NCBI RefSeq assembly: GCF_033097505.1 | Contig: NZ_AP028654.1 | Coordinates: 2,500,001-2,564,000 of the forward strand | Reading direction: 5' to 3' | Length of the DNA stretch: 64,000 bases | DNA from: Helicovermis profundi | Lineage (GTDB): Bacteria; Bacillota; Clostridia; Peptostreptococcales; Acidaminobacteraceae | Shown: positions 46,865 to 55,200 of the stretch, in pieces | Layout of the letters: every line of letters begins with the position of its first letter | How positions within the stretch are numbered: the stretch's first letter is position 1 | The notes under the pieces: model-generated | Seen by the model: only the letters and a program-made list of their open reading frames with translations | Databases searched by the model: none | Told to the model about the DNA's origin: nothing | Translations under genes and position numbers: made by a program

Positions 46865-48747
46865 TATATTATCCACCCCCCTATTATTAGTATCGCAATT
46901 CCAATATATAACATAAGAATAGCTCCTTCACTTTTTGTATATAAAATACCTAGCGCGTTACTTACTCGTTCAACTATTCTTCCAAAAGAACTCATCCATC
47001 TATCAAATGAAATAAGTGAAAGCATTGGATTAAATATTTGCTTAAAGGGCTGATAAAATCCATAAGAAAAATTAAATCTTTCAGGTGTAGTTCCCCAGTC
47101 TTCTGGTCTTTCACCGCCAGTATAATTATCTTCTTGAGCCACTTTCGTTTGTTTAGCTGAAAAAATATACATTATTAAAGAAATTGCAAAAGCTGCCATA
47201 AATACATAGAATAAATATGTTAAATTAAGGTCAGAATTAGAAAGTGCACTATGAACAGTAGTCCAAGTTGCTTCTTTAACTTTGTATCCCATACTTACTA
47301 AAACAACATGTATAGGCTTTGTAATAATTCCAGGAATAACTCCTACTAATAACATAATAACCATAAGTATAGTCATTGGAATAGCCATAAAAAGTGGTGC
47401 TTCTTTTACACTTTTGTATTTATCAGGTAATTGTCCTAAAAATACTGAAGCTAGACATCTAAATAAATACATAAATGCTCCAGTTGAAGCAAATATCATT
47501 GCAATGGCAACAAATAGCATTCTTTGAGACATTAAAGCTTGTATTATTTGCCATTTAGAAGTAAATCCATTTAATGGCGGTATTCCAGCTGCTGAAATAA
47601 TGGCAAGTAAATAGACCATAAATGTAAGTGGCATTTTATAAACTAATCCACCTAATTTATGCATATCTCTTTCCCCAGTTCTGTAAATGACTGCTGCAAG
47701 AGATAAGAAAATTGCTGTTTTAAATATCATATGGTTAACTGAATGAAATAATGCTCCTTCAATACCAATAGCACTCATGGTAGATAGACCCATAACAATA
47801 TATCCAATATTTGCTACTGAAGAATATGCAAATAATTTTTTCATATCTGTTTGGAATATTGCAAGTAAGGTAGCAAGGACTGATGTAATAGCTCCAAGAT
47901 AAGCTAACATATATGCAGGTTCATTTATTTTCCCAAGTGCTGGTATATTAGCATTTTGTAAAATAGGAAGAATAAAAACTGCAATACCATAAACACCATA
48001 TTTACTCATAACTGTAGATAAAAACGGTGTAAAATCATCCGGTGACTCTGCGTAAGCCTTTGAAGGCCACATATAAAACGGAAATACTGCAGATTTAATT
48101 AAAAATGTTGTTACAAATAATCCTATATAAAATAAAGCTAAACCATAATTTACCGAAAATAATTTAATTACACTATCAATCGATCTAGCAATATCAAACG
48201 AATTGGCTAAATTTGAAACTAAAATTATTCCAAGCAAAAGTGTTGATGTTCCAATTAAAGAAATTGATAAATAAAACTTTGCCGCTTTTGCCGATACTTC
48301 TTTTCCATGAGCAATTATAAAATATGCAGTTGTACTCATAGCTTCCCACATAATAAAAAACATAAGCCAATCTTTTGCAAAGAATATTCCTAAATTTGAA
48401 AAGATAAGTATCAGCCAAATTGGTGCAGTTTTACTATCGTGTTTTTTATCATTGTAAGCTATAGAGAACATAGCTATTAATAAAGTTGTAAGTGATGCAA
48501 AGAACGCAAAAAACCATCCAAGTGGACTATTTACTAGACCGAGTACTACATTTTGGTTAAATATTTTAAAACCAAGTTCAACATTATAAACTAAGTCCCA
48601 TTTTCCATACATAGTGTATAATTCATAGCTAAGAAATCCTGAAACTACGAAAAATAGCGACCAAACTACTTTTTGATACTTCATGATTACAGTAGTAAGA
48701 AGTGCCACTAGAAGAGGCAATAATAATATCATTAACATCTTATCCAC
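46864..48747 (-). CDS. NuoL/MrpD-type antiporter subunit with C-terminal extension (MbxH'-like)
   Basis: 627 residues from GTG 48747 (GGGGAGGTG upstream). About 14 core membrane helices, with MWEAMSTTAYFIIAHG (conserved Glu), KSAVFPFYMWPSKAYAESPDDFTP (conserved Lys) and FHSVNHMIFKT. About 130 extra residues follow the core and end in a last hydrophobic helix. It is the second of two tandem antiporter-like subunits, a hallmark of Mbx over Mbh gene sets as I recall them. Confidence 0.92.
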   Translation of the reverse strand: MDKMLMILLLPLLVALLTTVIMKYQKVVWSLFFVVSGFLSYELYTMYGKWDLVYNVELGFKIFNQNVVLGLVNSPLGWFFAFFASLTTLLIAMFSIAYNDKKHDSKTAPIWLILIFSNLGIFFAKDWLMFFIMWEAMSTTAYFIIAHGKEVSAKAAKFYLSISLIGTSTLLLGIILVSNLANSFDIARSIDSVIKLFSVNYGLALFYIGLFVTTFLIKSAVFPFYMWPSKAYAESPDDFTPFLSTVMSKYGVYGIAVFILPILQNANIPALGKINEPAYMLAYLGAITSVLATLLAIFQTDMKKLFAYSSVANIGYIVMGLSTMSAIGIEGALFHSVNHMIFKTAIFLSLAAVIYRTGERDMHKLGGLVYKMPLTFMVYLLAIISAAGIPPLNGFTSKWQIIQALMSQRMLFVAIAMIFASTGAFMYLFRCLASVFLGQLPDKYKSVKEAPLFMAIPMTILMVIMLLVGVIPGIITKPIHVVLVSMGYKVKEATWTTVHSALSNSDLNLTYLFYVFMAAFAISLIMYIFSAKQTKVAQEDNYTGGERPEDWGTTPERFNFSYGFYQPFKQIFNPMLSLISFDRWMSSFGRIVERVSNALGILYTKSEGAILMLYIGIAILIIGGWII

Positions 48748-48752
48748 TTTAA

Positions 48753-50225
48753 TCACCTCCCCTTAAATACTACATCTACATAATTTGTAGTTGAATTTAA
48801 AATTTCGTTTGCTGCGCTATTTACATTTGCTTTAATTAAACCAGGTTTAATTCCAATAGCTAAAACTATTATTGCAAGTGACGCTGCAATTACTAGTGAT
48901 GTTTTACGAGCACTAGATTTGAATTCTTCATTTTTATCTTTTTCTAAAAATAAGGTATGTGAAATTTTAAGGAAATAAACGCCTTCAATAATAGCTGTAA
49001 TAAGAATAATTATTATCCCAACAACCATAAATCCACTTCCATTTATTGCTCCTTGAATAACTCCAAGTTTTCCCCAGAAACCGGCGAAAAATGGAACACC
49101 CATTAAACTTAAAGATGCTACAACAAATGCTAGGCCTGACACGGGATGTTTTCTTCCAATACCTTTCATATCTTCCCAGTTATCACTCCCAGTCATAGAA
49201 ATAAACTCTCCTGCTAAAACAAATAGTATTGTTTTAGCTAAAAAGTTTGCTACAACCATATAAAAAGCACCAATTAAAGCTTGCTCATTTCCTACCATAA
49301 AACCAAATATTATAAGCCCCATTTGACCCATTGATGAAAATGCTAAAACTTTTTTCAACTTTTTCTCAGCAAAGGCAGCAATTTCACTTACAAGTATTGT
49401 TAGTGAAGCAATAATTAAAATTGAGTTGGCAATATTCGCATTTATCAGAATCCCTGATCCACTTGCCGCAAACATTGTTAATAAAATTCTTGCAATAATA
49501 TATGCACCGGCTGTACCAAGCATTCCATGAAGCATAACATTTACGCTTGTAGTTCCTCCAAAATATGCTTTTGGAACCCACATATTAAATGGAAATAACT
49601 CAAGCTCAACAAATATCCCTGCAAGCATTAACACAATTATTAGTTCTAATGTTAATGGATTTAATAAAGGTACTTTTGAAGCTATATCAGCAATATTTAA
49701 AGTTCCTAGAGTTTTGTAAATTATTCCTATCCCTATTAAAAGAAATGATGAAGCTGTTGAAGCTAATATCAAATATTTAAGAGCCGCTCCTGTACTTCTT
49801 TTATCTCTTGGGTATGCAATTAATGCAGTAATACCAAATGCAGTTAATTCACTAAAAATATAAAAATTGAAAATATCTCCAGTTAAAACAATTCCATTTG
49901 ATGCTGCAAGTAATACTAAGAATGTAGAATAAAATTGATAACTCTTTTCTCCTCTAATAACAAAAAGAGAAATAGCCGCAGCTAAATTTATTAAAATAAT
50001 AAAAGAAACCGACATCGGTGTTAATACAAAGTTTATTCCAAATGGAGCTTGCCACCCTCCTATTAGTACAGAAGTTGGTAATTTGTCACTAAGATATATA
50101 ATAATCGAAAAAATTTCCATAAATAAAGCGATTATTGTAGCAATTGTTCTATTTGCTTTTTTTGCAAACAAAGCAAGAAAAGCGCCAAGTAGAGGTATTA
50201 CTATTAAAAATAAAACACTATTCAT
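48753..50225 (-). CDS. MrpD/NuoN-like antiporter subunit (MbxH-like)
   Basis: 490 residues, about 14 membrane helices. The conserved Glu lies in FYIFSELTAFGITALIAY, the helix-break Lys near LFPFNMWVPKAYFGGTTSVN, and AFSSMGQMGLIIFG follows the family. Ion-translocating subunit of the Na+/H+ antiporter arm. Start ATG behind GGAGG, overlapping the MrpC-like gene. Confidence 0.93.
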   Translation of the reverse strand: MNSVLFLIVIPLLGAFLALFAKKANRTIATIIALFMEIFSIIIYLSDKLPTSVLIGGWQAPFGINFVLTPMSVSFIILINLAAAISLFVIRGEKSYQFYSTFLVLLAASNGIVLTGDIFNFYIFSELTAFGITALIAYPRDKRSTGAALKYLILASTASSFLLIGIGIIYKTLGTLNIADIASKVPLLNPLTLELIIVLMLAGIFVELELFPFNMWVPKAYFGGTTSVNVMLHGMLGTAGAYIIARILLTMFAASGSGILINANIANSILIIASLTILVSEIAAFAEKKLKKVLAFSSMGQMGLIIFGFMVGNEQALIGAFYMVVANFLAKTILFVLAGEFISMTGSDNWEDMKGIGRKHPVSGLAFVVASLSLMGVPFFAGFWGKLGVIQGAINGSGFMVVGIIIILITAIIEGVYFLKISHTLFLEKDKNEEFKSSARKTSLVIAASLAIIVLAIGIKPGLIKANVNSAANEILNSTTNYVDVVFKGR

Positions 50226-50589
50226 TTAAGCTTACCTCCTCTTCATCACTCGTATCAATACATACAGTTCCATGAGTTTTGTAATATCTTATTGTTAATC
50301 CAAGTGCAAAAGCTGTAGTACCAAGTCCAATTACAATTGATGTTAAGACTAAAGCCTGAGGCACAGGGTCTACCATATTAATAAGTTGATTTATGCTATC
50401 AGAAGAAGTAAGAATAGGAACTTGTCCACCTTCTTTATATCCAAATGCAACTAATAGTAAATTTATTCCTGTTTCAATTATATTTAAACTAAGAAGAATT
50501 TTTACAATATTTTTTCTTGTAAGAACTCCAAATAATCCAATAAAAATAAGAGAAGTTGATGATATAAGAAAAATACTAAGCATGCTCAT
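50218..50589 (-). CDS. mrpC: MrpC/NuoK-like antiporter subunit (MbxG-like)
   Basis: 123 residues from ATG 50589, placed 6 nt after GGAGGAG; longer in-frame starts up to 50655 overlap the previous gene too far. Three membrane helices; RKNIVKILLSLNIIETGINLLLVAFG carries the conserved Glu of NuoK/MrpC, and DPVPQALVLTSIVIGLGTTAF is the MrpC signature. Overlaps the previous gene by 14 bp. Confidence 0.93.
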   Translation of the reverse strand: MSMLSIFLISSTSLIFIGLFGVLTRKNIVKILLSLNIIETGINLLLVAFGYKEGGQVPILTSSDSINQLINMVDPVPQALVLTSIVIGLGTTAFALGLTIRYYKTHGTVCIDTSDEEEVSLNE

Positions 50590-51337
50590 GTTCTTCTCCT
50601 CCTTCATAAAATTCAAAATAAATACCTGATATTTCTGCAGATACTTTAAAAGCAACTAAAGTATATAAAATAGGAATTAGTCCAGCAGAAAATAAATCTC
50701 CGACCTTTCCACCTTCAAGAAAATTAACAAAGAAGCTTCCTTTTAAAACAAATCCAAGTATTGCTAAAGAAAATATCAAAGTTCCCATAATAGCTTCAAT
50801 TCTTTTTAAATTAGTATGCGAAATTGTTTGTTTTCCAGCTAAAACACCTACAAGAACAGCTGAACTCATTATTGCACCAGCTGGAAATCCACCACCGGGT
50901 GAAATATGACCATTAATAAACATATATCCACCAACTAATAACATAAAAGTCATAATAATTGGAGTCCAATGATATAATAACTCAGTTGACTCTTTAATTT
51001 TTCTATCTTCCCTTGGAATTACAAGGCCAAATCCCATAACAGTTATAAAAAGAACAATTACTTCAAGTGAAGTATCAAACAATCTATAATCAGCTACAAC
51101 AGATGTAACTATATTTGCAGCACTGTCTTCAGCAGTAGTTCCCCAGTCATACTTACTATTTTCATCTAAAACATTTTTATTTAAATATCTATAAGCAACT
51201 CTATTTTCAATAACATTGTCATCTGTAAGTTTTACACCAACTCCATCATCCGTTGCAACAGTATAAATAAAATATGCTAAAACTGCTAAAAAAGCAATCG
51301 CTAAGATGTTTAATAGTAATGATTTATCATTTTTCAT
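50576..51337 (-). CDS. MrpB C-terminal-type (MnhB) subunit, MbxF-like
   Basis: 253 residues. One N-terminal membrane helix and a periplasmic-looking loop, then the MnhB domain (about 85-250) with GGYMFINGHISPGGGFPAGAIMSSAVLVG. The C-terminal EEHEHA tail is acidic and His-containing. Together with the preceding small gene it makes up a split MrpB. Confidence 0.9.
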   Translation of the reverse strand: MKNDKSLLLNILAIAFLAVLAYFIYTVATDDGVGVKLTDDNVIENRVAYRYLNKNVLDENSKYDWGTTAEDSAANIVTSVVADYRLFDTSLEVIVLFITVMGFGLVIPREDRKIKESTELLYHWTPIIMTFMLLVGGYMFINGHISPGGGFPAGAIMSSAVLVGVLAGKQTISHTNLKRIEAIMGTLIFSLAILGFVLKGSFFVNFLEGGKVGDLFSAGLIPILYTLVAFKVSAEISGIYFEFYEGGEEHEHA

Positions 51338-51357
51338 CTTACTTATCCTCCGTTTTT

Positions 51358-51591
51358 TTACTCAGAAATCCTCTTATACGATAAAATAAAGATTGCAGTA
51401 GTTATACCAGCTCCAATTGAAGCTTCTGTAATTGCAACGTCTGGTGCATGCATAAAAATAAATGATACAGCAGAAACTAATGATACAACCGCAAAAATAA
51501 TTATTGCTTTTAGTATACTTTTAGTAATTACGACCCAAATAGCAGTAATAACCATTACTAAAGATAATAAACTAGCTAATACTATCATCAT
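51358..51591 (-). CDS. DUF4040 antiporter subunit (MrpB N-terminal/MbxD-like)
   Basis: 77 residues from ATG 51591 (GGAGGTG, 6-nt spacer); it overlaps the mrpG end. Two to three membrane helices; APDVAITEASIGAGITTAIFI is the DUF4040 signature with its conserved Glu. Corresponds to MbhD/MbxD. Confidence 0.9.
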   Translation of the reverse strand: MMIVLASLLSLVMVITAIWVVITKSILKAIIIFAVVSLVSAVSFIFMHAPDVAITEASIGAGITTAIFILSYKRISE

Positions 51592-51934
51592 TATTATCAC
51601 CTCCGTCTTCTTCTAGATCTACTTTAAACCTATCTTCAAATGCATTTTCGCTGAGAATAAAATTTTCTTTATTTCTTATTAACGCTGCCCTAGTTATTTT
51701 ATGCGAAGAAATCGGTCCTGTTGCAAAAAAGAATAAGGCAATAATCACTAGTTTAAATCCCCATGCTGGGTGAAAAAATATAAGACCAATTAAAAATGAT
51801 ACAATACCCAGAGTAGAAGCTTTCGTTCCTGCCTGAGATTGATTTAAAACGTCAGGCATTCTAAAAACGCCAAGTCCACCTAAAAAAAGGAATATGGCAC
51901 CTATTGTTAAAAATATATAACCAATAATTGTCAC
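51572..51934 (-). CDS. mrpG: Antiporter subunit MrpG-like (MbxC-like)
   Basis: 120 residues from a GTG (51934) behind GGGGG. Three membrane helices; GGLGVFRMPDVLNQSQAGTKA is the MrpG/PhaG hallmark. An acidic tail (LEEDGGDNNDDS) overlaps the next gene. Confidence 0.93.
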   Translation of the reverse strand: MTIIGYIFLTIGAIFLFLGGLGVFRMPDVLNQSQAGTKASTLGIVSFLIGLIFFHPAWGFKLVIIALFFFATGPISSHKITRAALIRNKENFILSENAFEDRFKVDLEEDGGDNNDDSIS

Positions 51935-51935
51935 T

Positions 51936-52184
51936 TTATAAGCCCCCTTCTAAATATCTTGCCATTGCAATTACAGACGTAAACGATAAAATCGCATACA
52001 CTAACACAACGTCTAGTAGTAATCCATTATTACTTAGATGAGCAGCAATCAATAAAATTGCAGAAGTAATAGTAGTCAGTGTATCAACAGCAACTACCCT
52101 ATTTTCAAGTTCTTTTCCTTTTATAATTCTTAGAATTGTTAGAATTACTCCAAAAAGAATCAATCCAGTAATCAAATACATCAT
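51936..52184 (-). CDS. mrpF: Antiporter subunit MrpF-like (MbxB-like)
   Basis: 82 residues, three membrane helices. RIIKGKELENRVVAVDTLTT with the conserved Asp is the MrpF signature. ATG overlaps the mrpE stop as ATGA. Confidence 0.93.
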   Translation of the reverse strand: MMYLITGLILFGVILTILRIIKGKELENRVVAVDTLTTITSAILLIAAHLSNNGLLLDVVLVYAILSFTSVIAMARYLEGGL

Positions 52185-52657
52185 TTGTCAAGCGCTCCTT
52201 TCAACGTTTTTTCAAACGGCAACAAAATATCATCAGCATCTGAAACCTTTTTTCCATCAACAACATGAATATAAAGTTCATCGCCAACCAAATCAATTGT
52301 TAGTGTTCCTGGTGTCAACGTTATTGAATTAGCAAGAACTGCTTTTCCAAGTTCAGATCTAATACTTGTTTTCACCTTAACAATTTTTGGTGAAATAGGT
52401 AAACTTGGTGTAAGTACAATTTTTGCAATTGAAAAATTAGCTTTAATTAATTCCCAAGCAAAAATAAAAATAAATTTAAAAACATAAGGAATTCCAGAAA
52501 TTTTATACATTTCTTTACCTTTAATTCTAATAGAAACTAGTAAAGAAATACTAAAACTTAAAATAATGCCTACTATGAGTTCTTGAAAAGATAGTGGAAA
52601 AACTAATCCAGCCCAAAAAACAAATAGAGTAATAAAAAGTAATATAAAATTACCCAT
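52181..52657 (-). CDS. mrpE: Antiporter subunit MrpE-like (MbxA-like), first gene of the operon
   Basis: 158 residues; two membrane helices and a cytoplasmic domain. ELIKANFSIAKIVLTPSL and LANSITLTPGTLTIDLVGDELYIHVVDG are MrpE hallmarks. ATG follows GGAGGTG. Opens the 13-gene run that ends at 43234, in which nearly all junctions overlap or lie within 25 bp. Confidence 0.93.
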   Translation of the reverse strand: MGNFILLFITLFVFWAGLVFPLSFQELIVGIILSFSISLLVSIRIKGKEMYKISGIPYVFKFIFIFAWELIKANFSIAKIVLTPSLPISPKIVKVKTSIRSELGKAVLANSITLTPGTLTIDLVGDELYIHVVDGKKVSDADDILLPFEKTLKGALDK

Positions 52658-52781
52658 AGGTGCACACCTCCGTTAACAATATGCTAGAAAAATATATCAA
52701 TAAAACTTTACAAATAATTTTTGTAATTTATACCCCCCTCATTAAATTTAGAATAACTATCTAAAATATATCATCAAATAA

Positions 52782-52814
52782 ATTGTATACATATTAGATT
52801 ATACTGTATACAAT
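52782..52814 (-). promoter_or_regulatory. Twin TGTATACA operator upstream of the Mrp/Nuo operon
   Basis: Two identical palindromes TGTATACA (52784-52791 and 52805-52812), centres 21 bp apart, lie within a larger inverted repeat ATTGTATAC / GTATACAAT. A TATAAT hexamer on the minus strand lies between them. The core resembles GntR-family sites. It is about 130 bp before mrpE. Repeat is seen; the regulator is inferred. Confidence 0.6.
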
Positions 52815-52999
52815 CTTAATTTCTCCTTTTTCATTTTACTTACTTATGATAGATAAGTCAATCACAAACATTGGTAATTCTTAAGCATAGCCTCAAGTTT
52901 GTTAATATTAACACAATCGTTTTTTTATCTTATATTGATGTAATGTAGATACTATCACAATTGTTAAAAAAATTTTTTTTAGAAAAAACTAGCCCTTTT

Positions 53000-53024
53000 T
53001 ACCACCCTATCCCACAGGGTGGTA
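53000..53024. other. Isolated GC-rich hairpin upstream of the HD-GYP gene
   Basis: TACCACCCT and AGGGTGGTA form a perfect 9-bp stem with a 7-nt loop, the only GC-rich element in the ~500-bp gap between divergent mrpE and the HD-GYP gene. No proper T-run follows on either side. The rest of 52815-53158 shows only AT-rich sequence and a TATACT hexamer near 53126. Confidence 0.5.
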
Positions 53025-53158
53025 TTTTGAACGTTCTTTTATAAAAAAAAATAAATCAAAAAACATTTTTTTAACACACTTTTTTTGTAATCTTTATCGA
53101 TAAATTAGCAATCTTAGTATGTTATACTATAGTTATCATTATAAAAAGGATTGATAAT

Positions 53159-54286
53159 ATGAGAATTGTTCCTGTTAATTCAGTAAAAGGTGAAGCATAT
53201 CTCGCAAGAGATCTATATAATTCAAAAAGTAAAGTACTTCTAAAAAGAGGTGTATTACTTACAGAACATTTACTAAAAAAAATTCACAACAATAATATTT
53301 ACACTATATACATTGAAGATAAGTATTCTAGTGAATCTATTAAAGAAGTAATAAAGCCTGAGCTACGAATTAAGGCAATTGAAACAATAAAAGAAACTTT
53401 TAAAAATATTGAAAAAGATAATAGATTTTCAAAAAAAGAATCACAAGGACTAAAAAAAAATCTTGGTATAAGAAGAATGGAAAAATACTTAGATAATATG
53501 AAAAGCATTTCAGAAAGTATTATTGAAGATTTAACTTCTAATACTAACTTACTAGTAAATTTAGTTGACTTAAAAAATGTAAGTACTTACACTTATGAAC
53601 ATTCCGTAAATGTTGCTATTATTTCTCTAGTTCTTGGCATGGAACTTAAATTTTCAAGAAATGAGCTTCAAACTTTATTTATTGGCGCCCTTCTACACGA
53701 TATTGGAAAAACTCTATTACCAGAAGAAATTATAAATAAAGAAGAAAAATTGTCAGAAACTGAAAAAGAATTAACTAAAACACATTCACAACTCGGATAT
53801 AATTATCTTAAAGAAAATTTTGCTCTGTCAACAAAATCAAATATCGTGGTTTTACAGCATCACGAGCGTTTTGACGGTCTTGGTTATCCAAATGGAACTT
53901 ATGGAAAAGCAATTCATTTATATTCAAGAATAGTTGCAGTTGCAAATGTTTTTGACTCTATGACTTCTGATAAACCTTCTAGTAATGCAATTATGCCAAA
54001 TGAGGCATTAGAATTTATAATGGGTAATGCTGGCAAACAATTTGATTTTGAAATAGTAGATATTTTTTCAAAAAAAATAATGCTTTATACTGTAGGAACT
54101 CTAGTCATGCTTTCAAATAACGCCCCTTGCGTCGTGGTAAGTCAAAATACAAACTTACCTCTAAGGCCAAAGGTAAAAGTAATTGATAAAAGGCGAAAAG
54201 ATTACAATGAAATTTACGATTTATCTATCAAAACAAATATTGTAATTAGTTCAGTTATATACAATTATTCTGACGAGAATGTTTAA
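53159..54286 (+). CDS. HD-GYP domain protein, putative c-di-GMP phosphodiesterase
   Basis: 375 residues. N-terminal 130 residues unassigned with helical content; HD-GYP domain at about 140-310 with ALLHDIGKTLLPEEI (HD), QLGYNYLK, QHHERFDGLGYPNG (the HHExxDGxGYP signature) and DSMTSDKP. C-terminal 60 residues resemble a small beta domain. Such proteins hydrolyse cyclic di-GMP and often control motility. Followed after 59 bp by a flagellin-like gene, with which it is probably cotranscribed. Confidence 0.92.
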   Translation: MRIVPVNSVKGEAYLARDLYNSKSKVLLKRGVLLTEHLLKKIHNNNIYTIYIEDKYSSESIKEVIKPELRIKAIETIKETFKNIEKDNRFSKKESQGLKKNLGIRRMEKYLDNMKSISESIIEDLTSNTNLLVNLVDLKNVSTYTYEHSVNVAIISLVLGMELKFSRNELQTLFIGALLHDIGKTLLPEEIINKEEKLSETEKELTKTHSQLGYNYLKENFALSTKSNIVVLQHHERFDGLGYPNGTYGKAIHLYSRIVAVANVFDSMTSDKPSSNAIMPNEALEFIMGNAGKQFDFEIVDIFSKKIMLYTVGTLVMLSNNAPCVVVSQNTNLPLRPKVKVIDKRRKDYNEIYDLSIKTNIVISSVIYNYSDENV

Positions 54287-54345
54287 AAAGAGTATTTTGG
54301 GGTATACATACCTAGAGGTAGATGATAATTTGTGAGGAGGCTCAT

Positions 54346-55083
54346 ATGCGTATAGATAATAATATTAAAGCTATAAATAATATTTTGGCTGGAAATGCAT
54401 CTAGCAATTCTCCAGCAAATATTGCTATTAATGAAGGGTTAAAGGCAAAAGAAAAGGGTTTTAACCAAGCTATTAACAATACGAAAGATTCAATTAATCT
54501 TGCTAATACTGCAGAAGGTGCTCTAAACACTGTCAATGATTCACTTCAAAGCATAAAAGAACTTGCTATTCAAGCATCGAATGGAACCCTTAATAATGAT
54601 GATAAGGTTGCCATTCAAAACCAAATTGAAGGTCTAAAAAGTTCAATCAAAGATACTTTAAAAAATACTGACTTTAACACTATAAAAGTTCTTGATAATG
54701 GTTACGATGGCAATGTGCAAAATAGCCCTAATGCAAATCAGAGTGAAAATATGAAAATCGAAACAACTACACTTGATACTATTGGCATAAAGGATTTTAA
54801 TGTCCTTGATAGTAATTTCGATATTGGTAAAATAGATAGCGCAATTGATAAGATAACAAAATCAAGAACTGAGATTGGTGCAAAAGTAAATTCACTTGAA
54901 ACTTCAATTCAATCAAATCAAGTTGCTAGAGAAAATACTTTGTCTGCAAAAGAAAGCTTAAGTGATGATATCGCAAGCCAAATGATGGATTTAAAAAAAT
55001 CTCAAATTCTTCAGCAATTTAAAAATTTTGCTCAAACAAATAAAATACCAACAAATAATAGCGCACTTAACCTTCTTGGTTAG
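54346..55083 (+). CDS. Small flagellin-like protein
   Basis: 245 residues from ATG 54346, 5 nt after GTGAGGAGG; an in-frame ATG at 54322 has no ribosome site. The D0/D1 helices of flagellin are recognisable at both ends: INLANTAEGALNTVNDSLQSIKELAIQASNG, and SAIDKITKSRTEIGAKVNSLE with SDDIASQMMDLKKSQILQQF. The N-terminus is altered (MRIDNNIKAINNILAGNASS) and the variable middle is minimal. Could be a minor filament subunit or a specialised flagellin-like protein; no other flagellar genes are in view. Confidence 0.82.
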   Translation: MRIDNNIKAINNILAGNASSNSPANIAINEGLKAKEKGFNQAINNTKDSINLANTAEGALNTVNDSLQSIKELAIQASNGTLNNDDKVAIQNQIEGLKSSIKDTLKNTDFNTIKVLDNGYDGNVQNSPNANQSENMKIETTTLDTIGIKDFNVLDSNFDIGKIDSAIDKITKSRTEIGAKVNSLETSIQSNQVARENTLSAKESLSDDIASQMMDLKKSQILQQFKNFAQTNKIPTNNSALNLLG

Positions 55084-55110
55084 CAGTCAACTATTAGGAT
55101 TTTAAGTAAC

Positions 55111-55148
55111 AAAAGAGTAGTAAGCCGAGTGTGGCTCACTACTCTTTT
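55111..55148 (+). terminator. Terminator after the flagellin-like gene
   Basis: AAAAGAGTAGT and ACTACTCTTTT enclose an inner AGCC/GGCT pair; the arms carry A- and T-runs, so it can also serve lipA, which ends at 55201 from the other side. Confidence 0.85.
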
Positions 55149-55200
55149 TAACATTTTTTGTAAACACAACTTAAATATTGTAAATCACTTAATTTAACTA

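Noticed and set aside
52860-53158. c-di-GMP riboswitch before the HD-GYP gene
   Set aside because: The conserved GEMM core segments are not present; only one isolated hairpin is seen.
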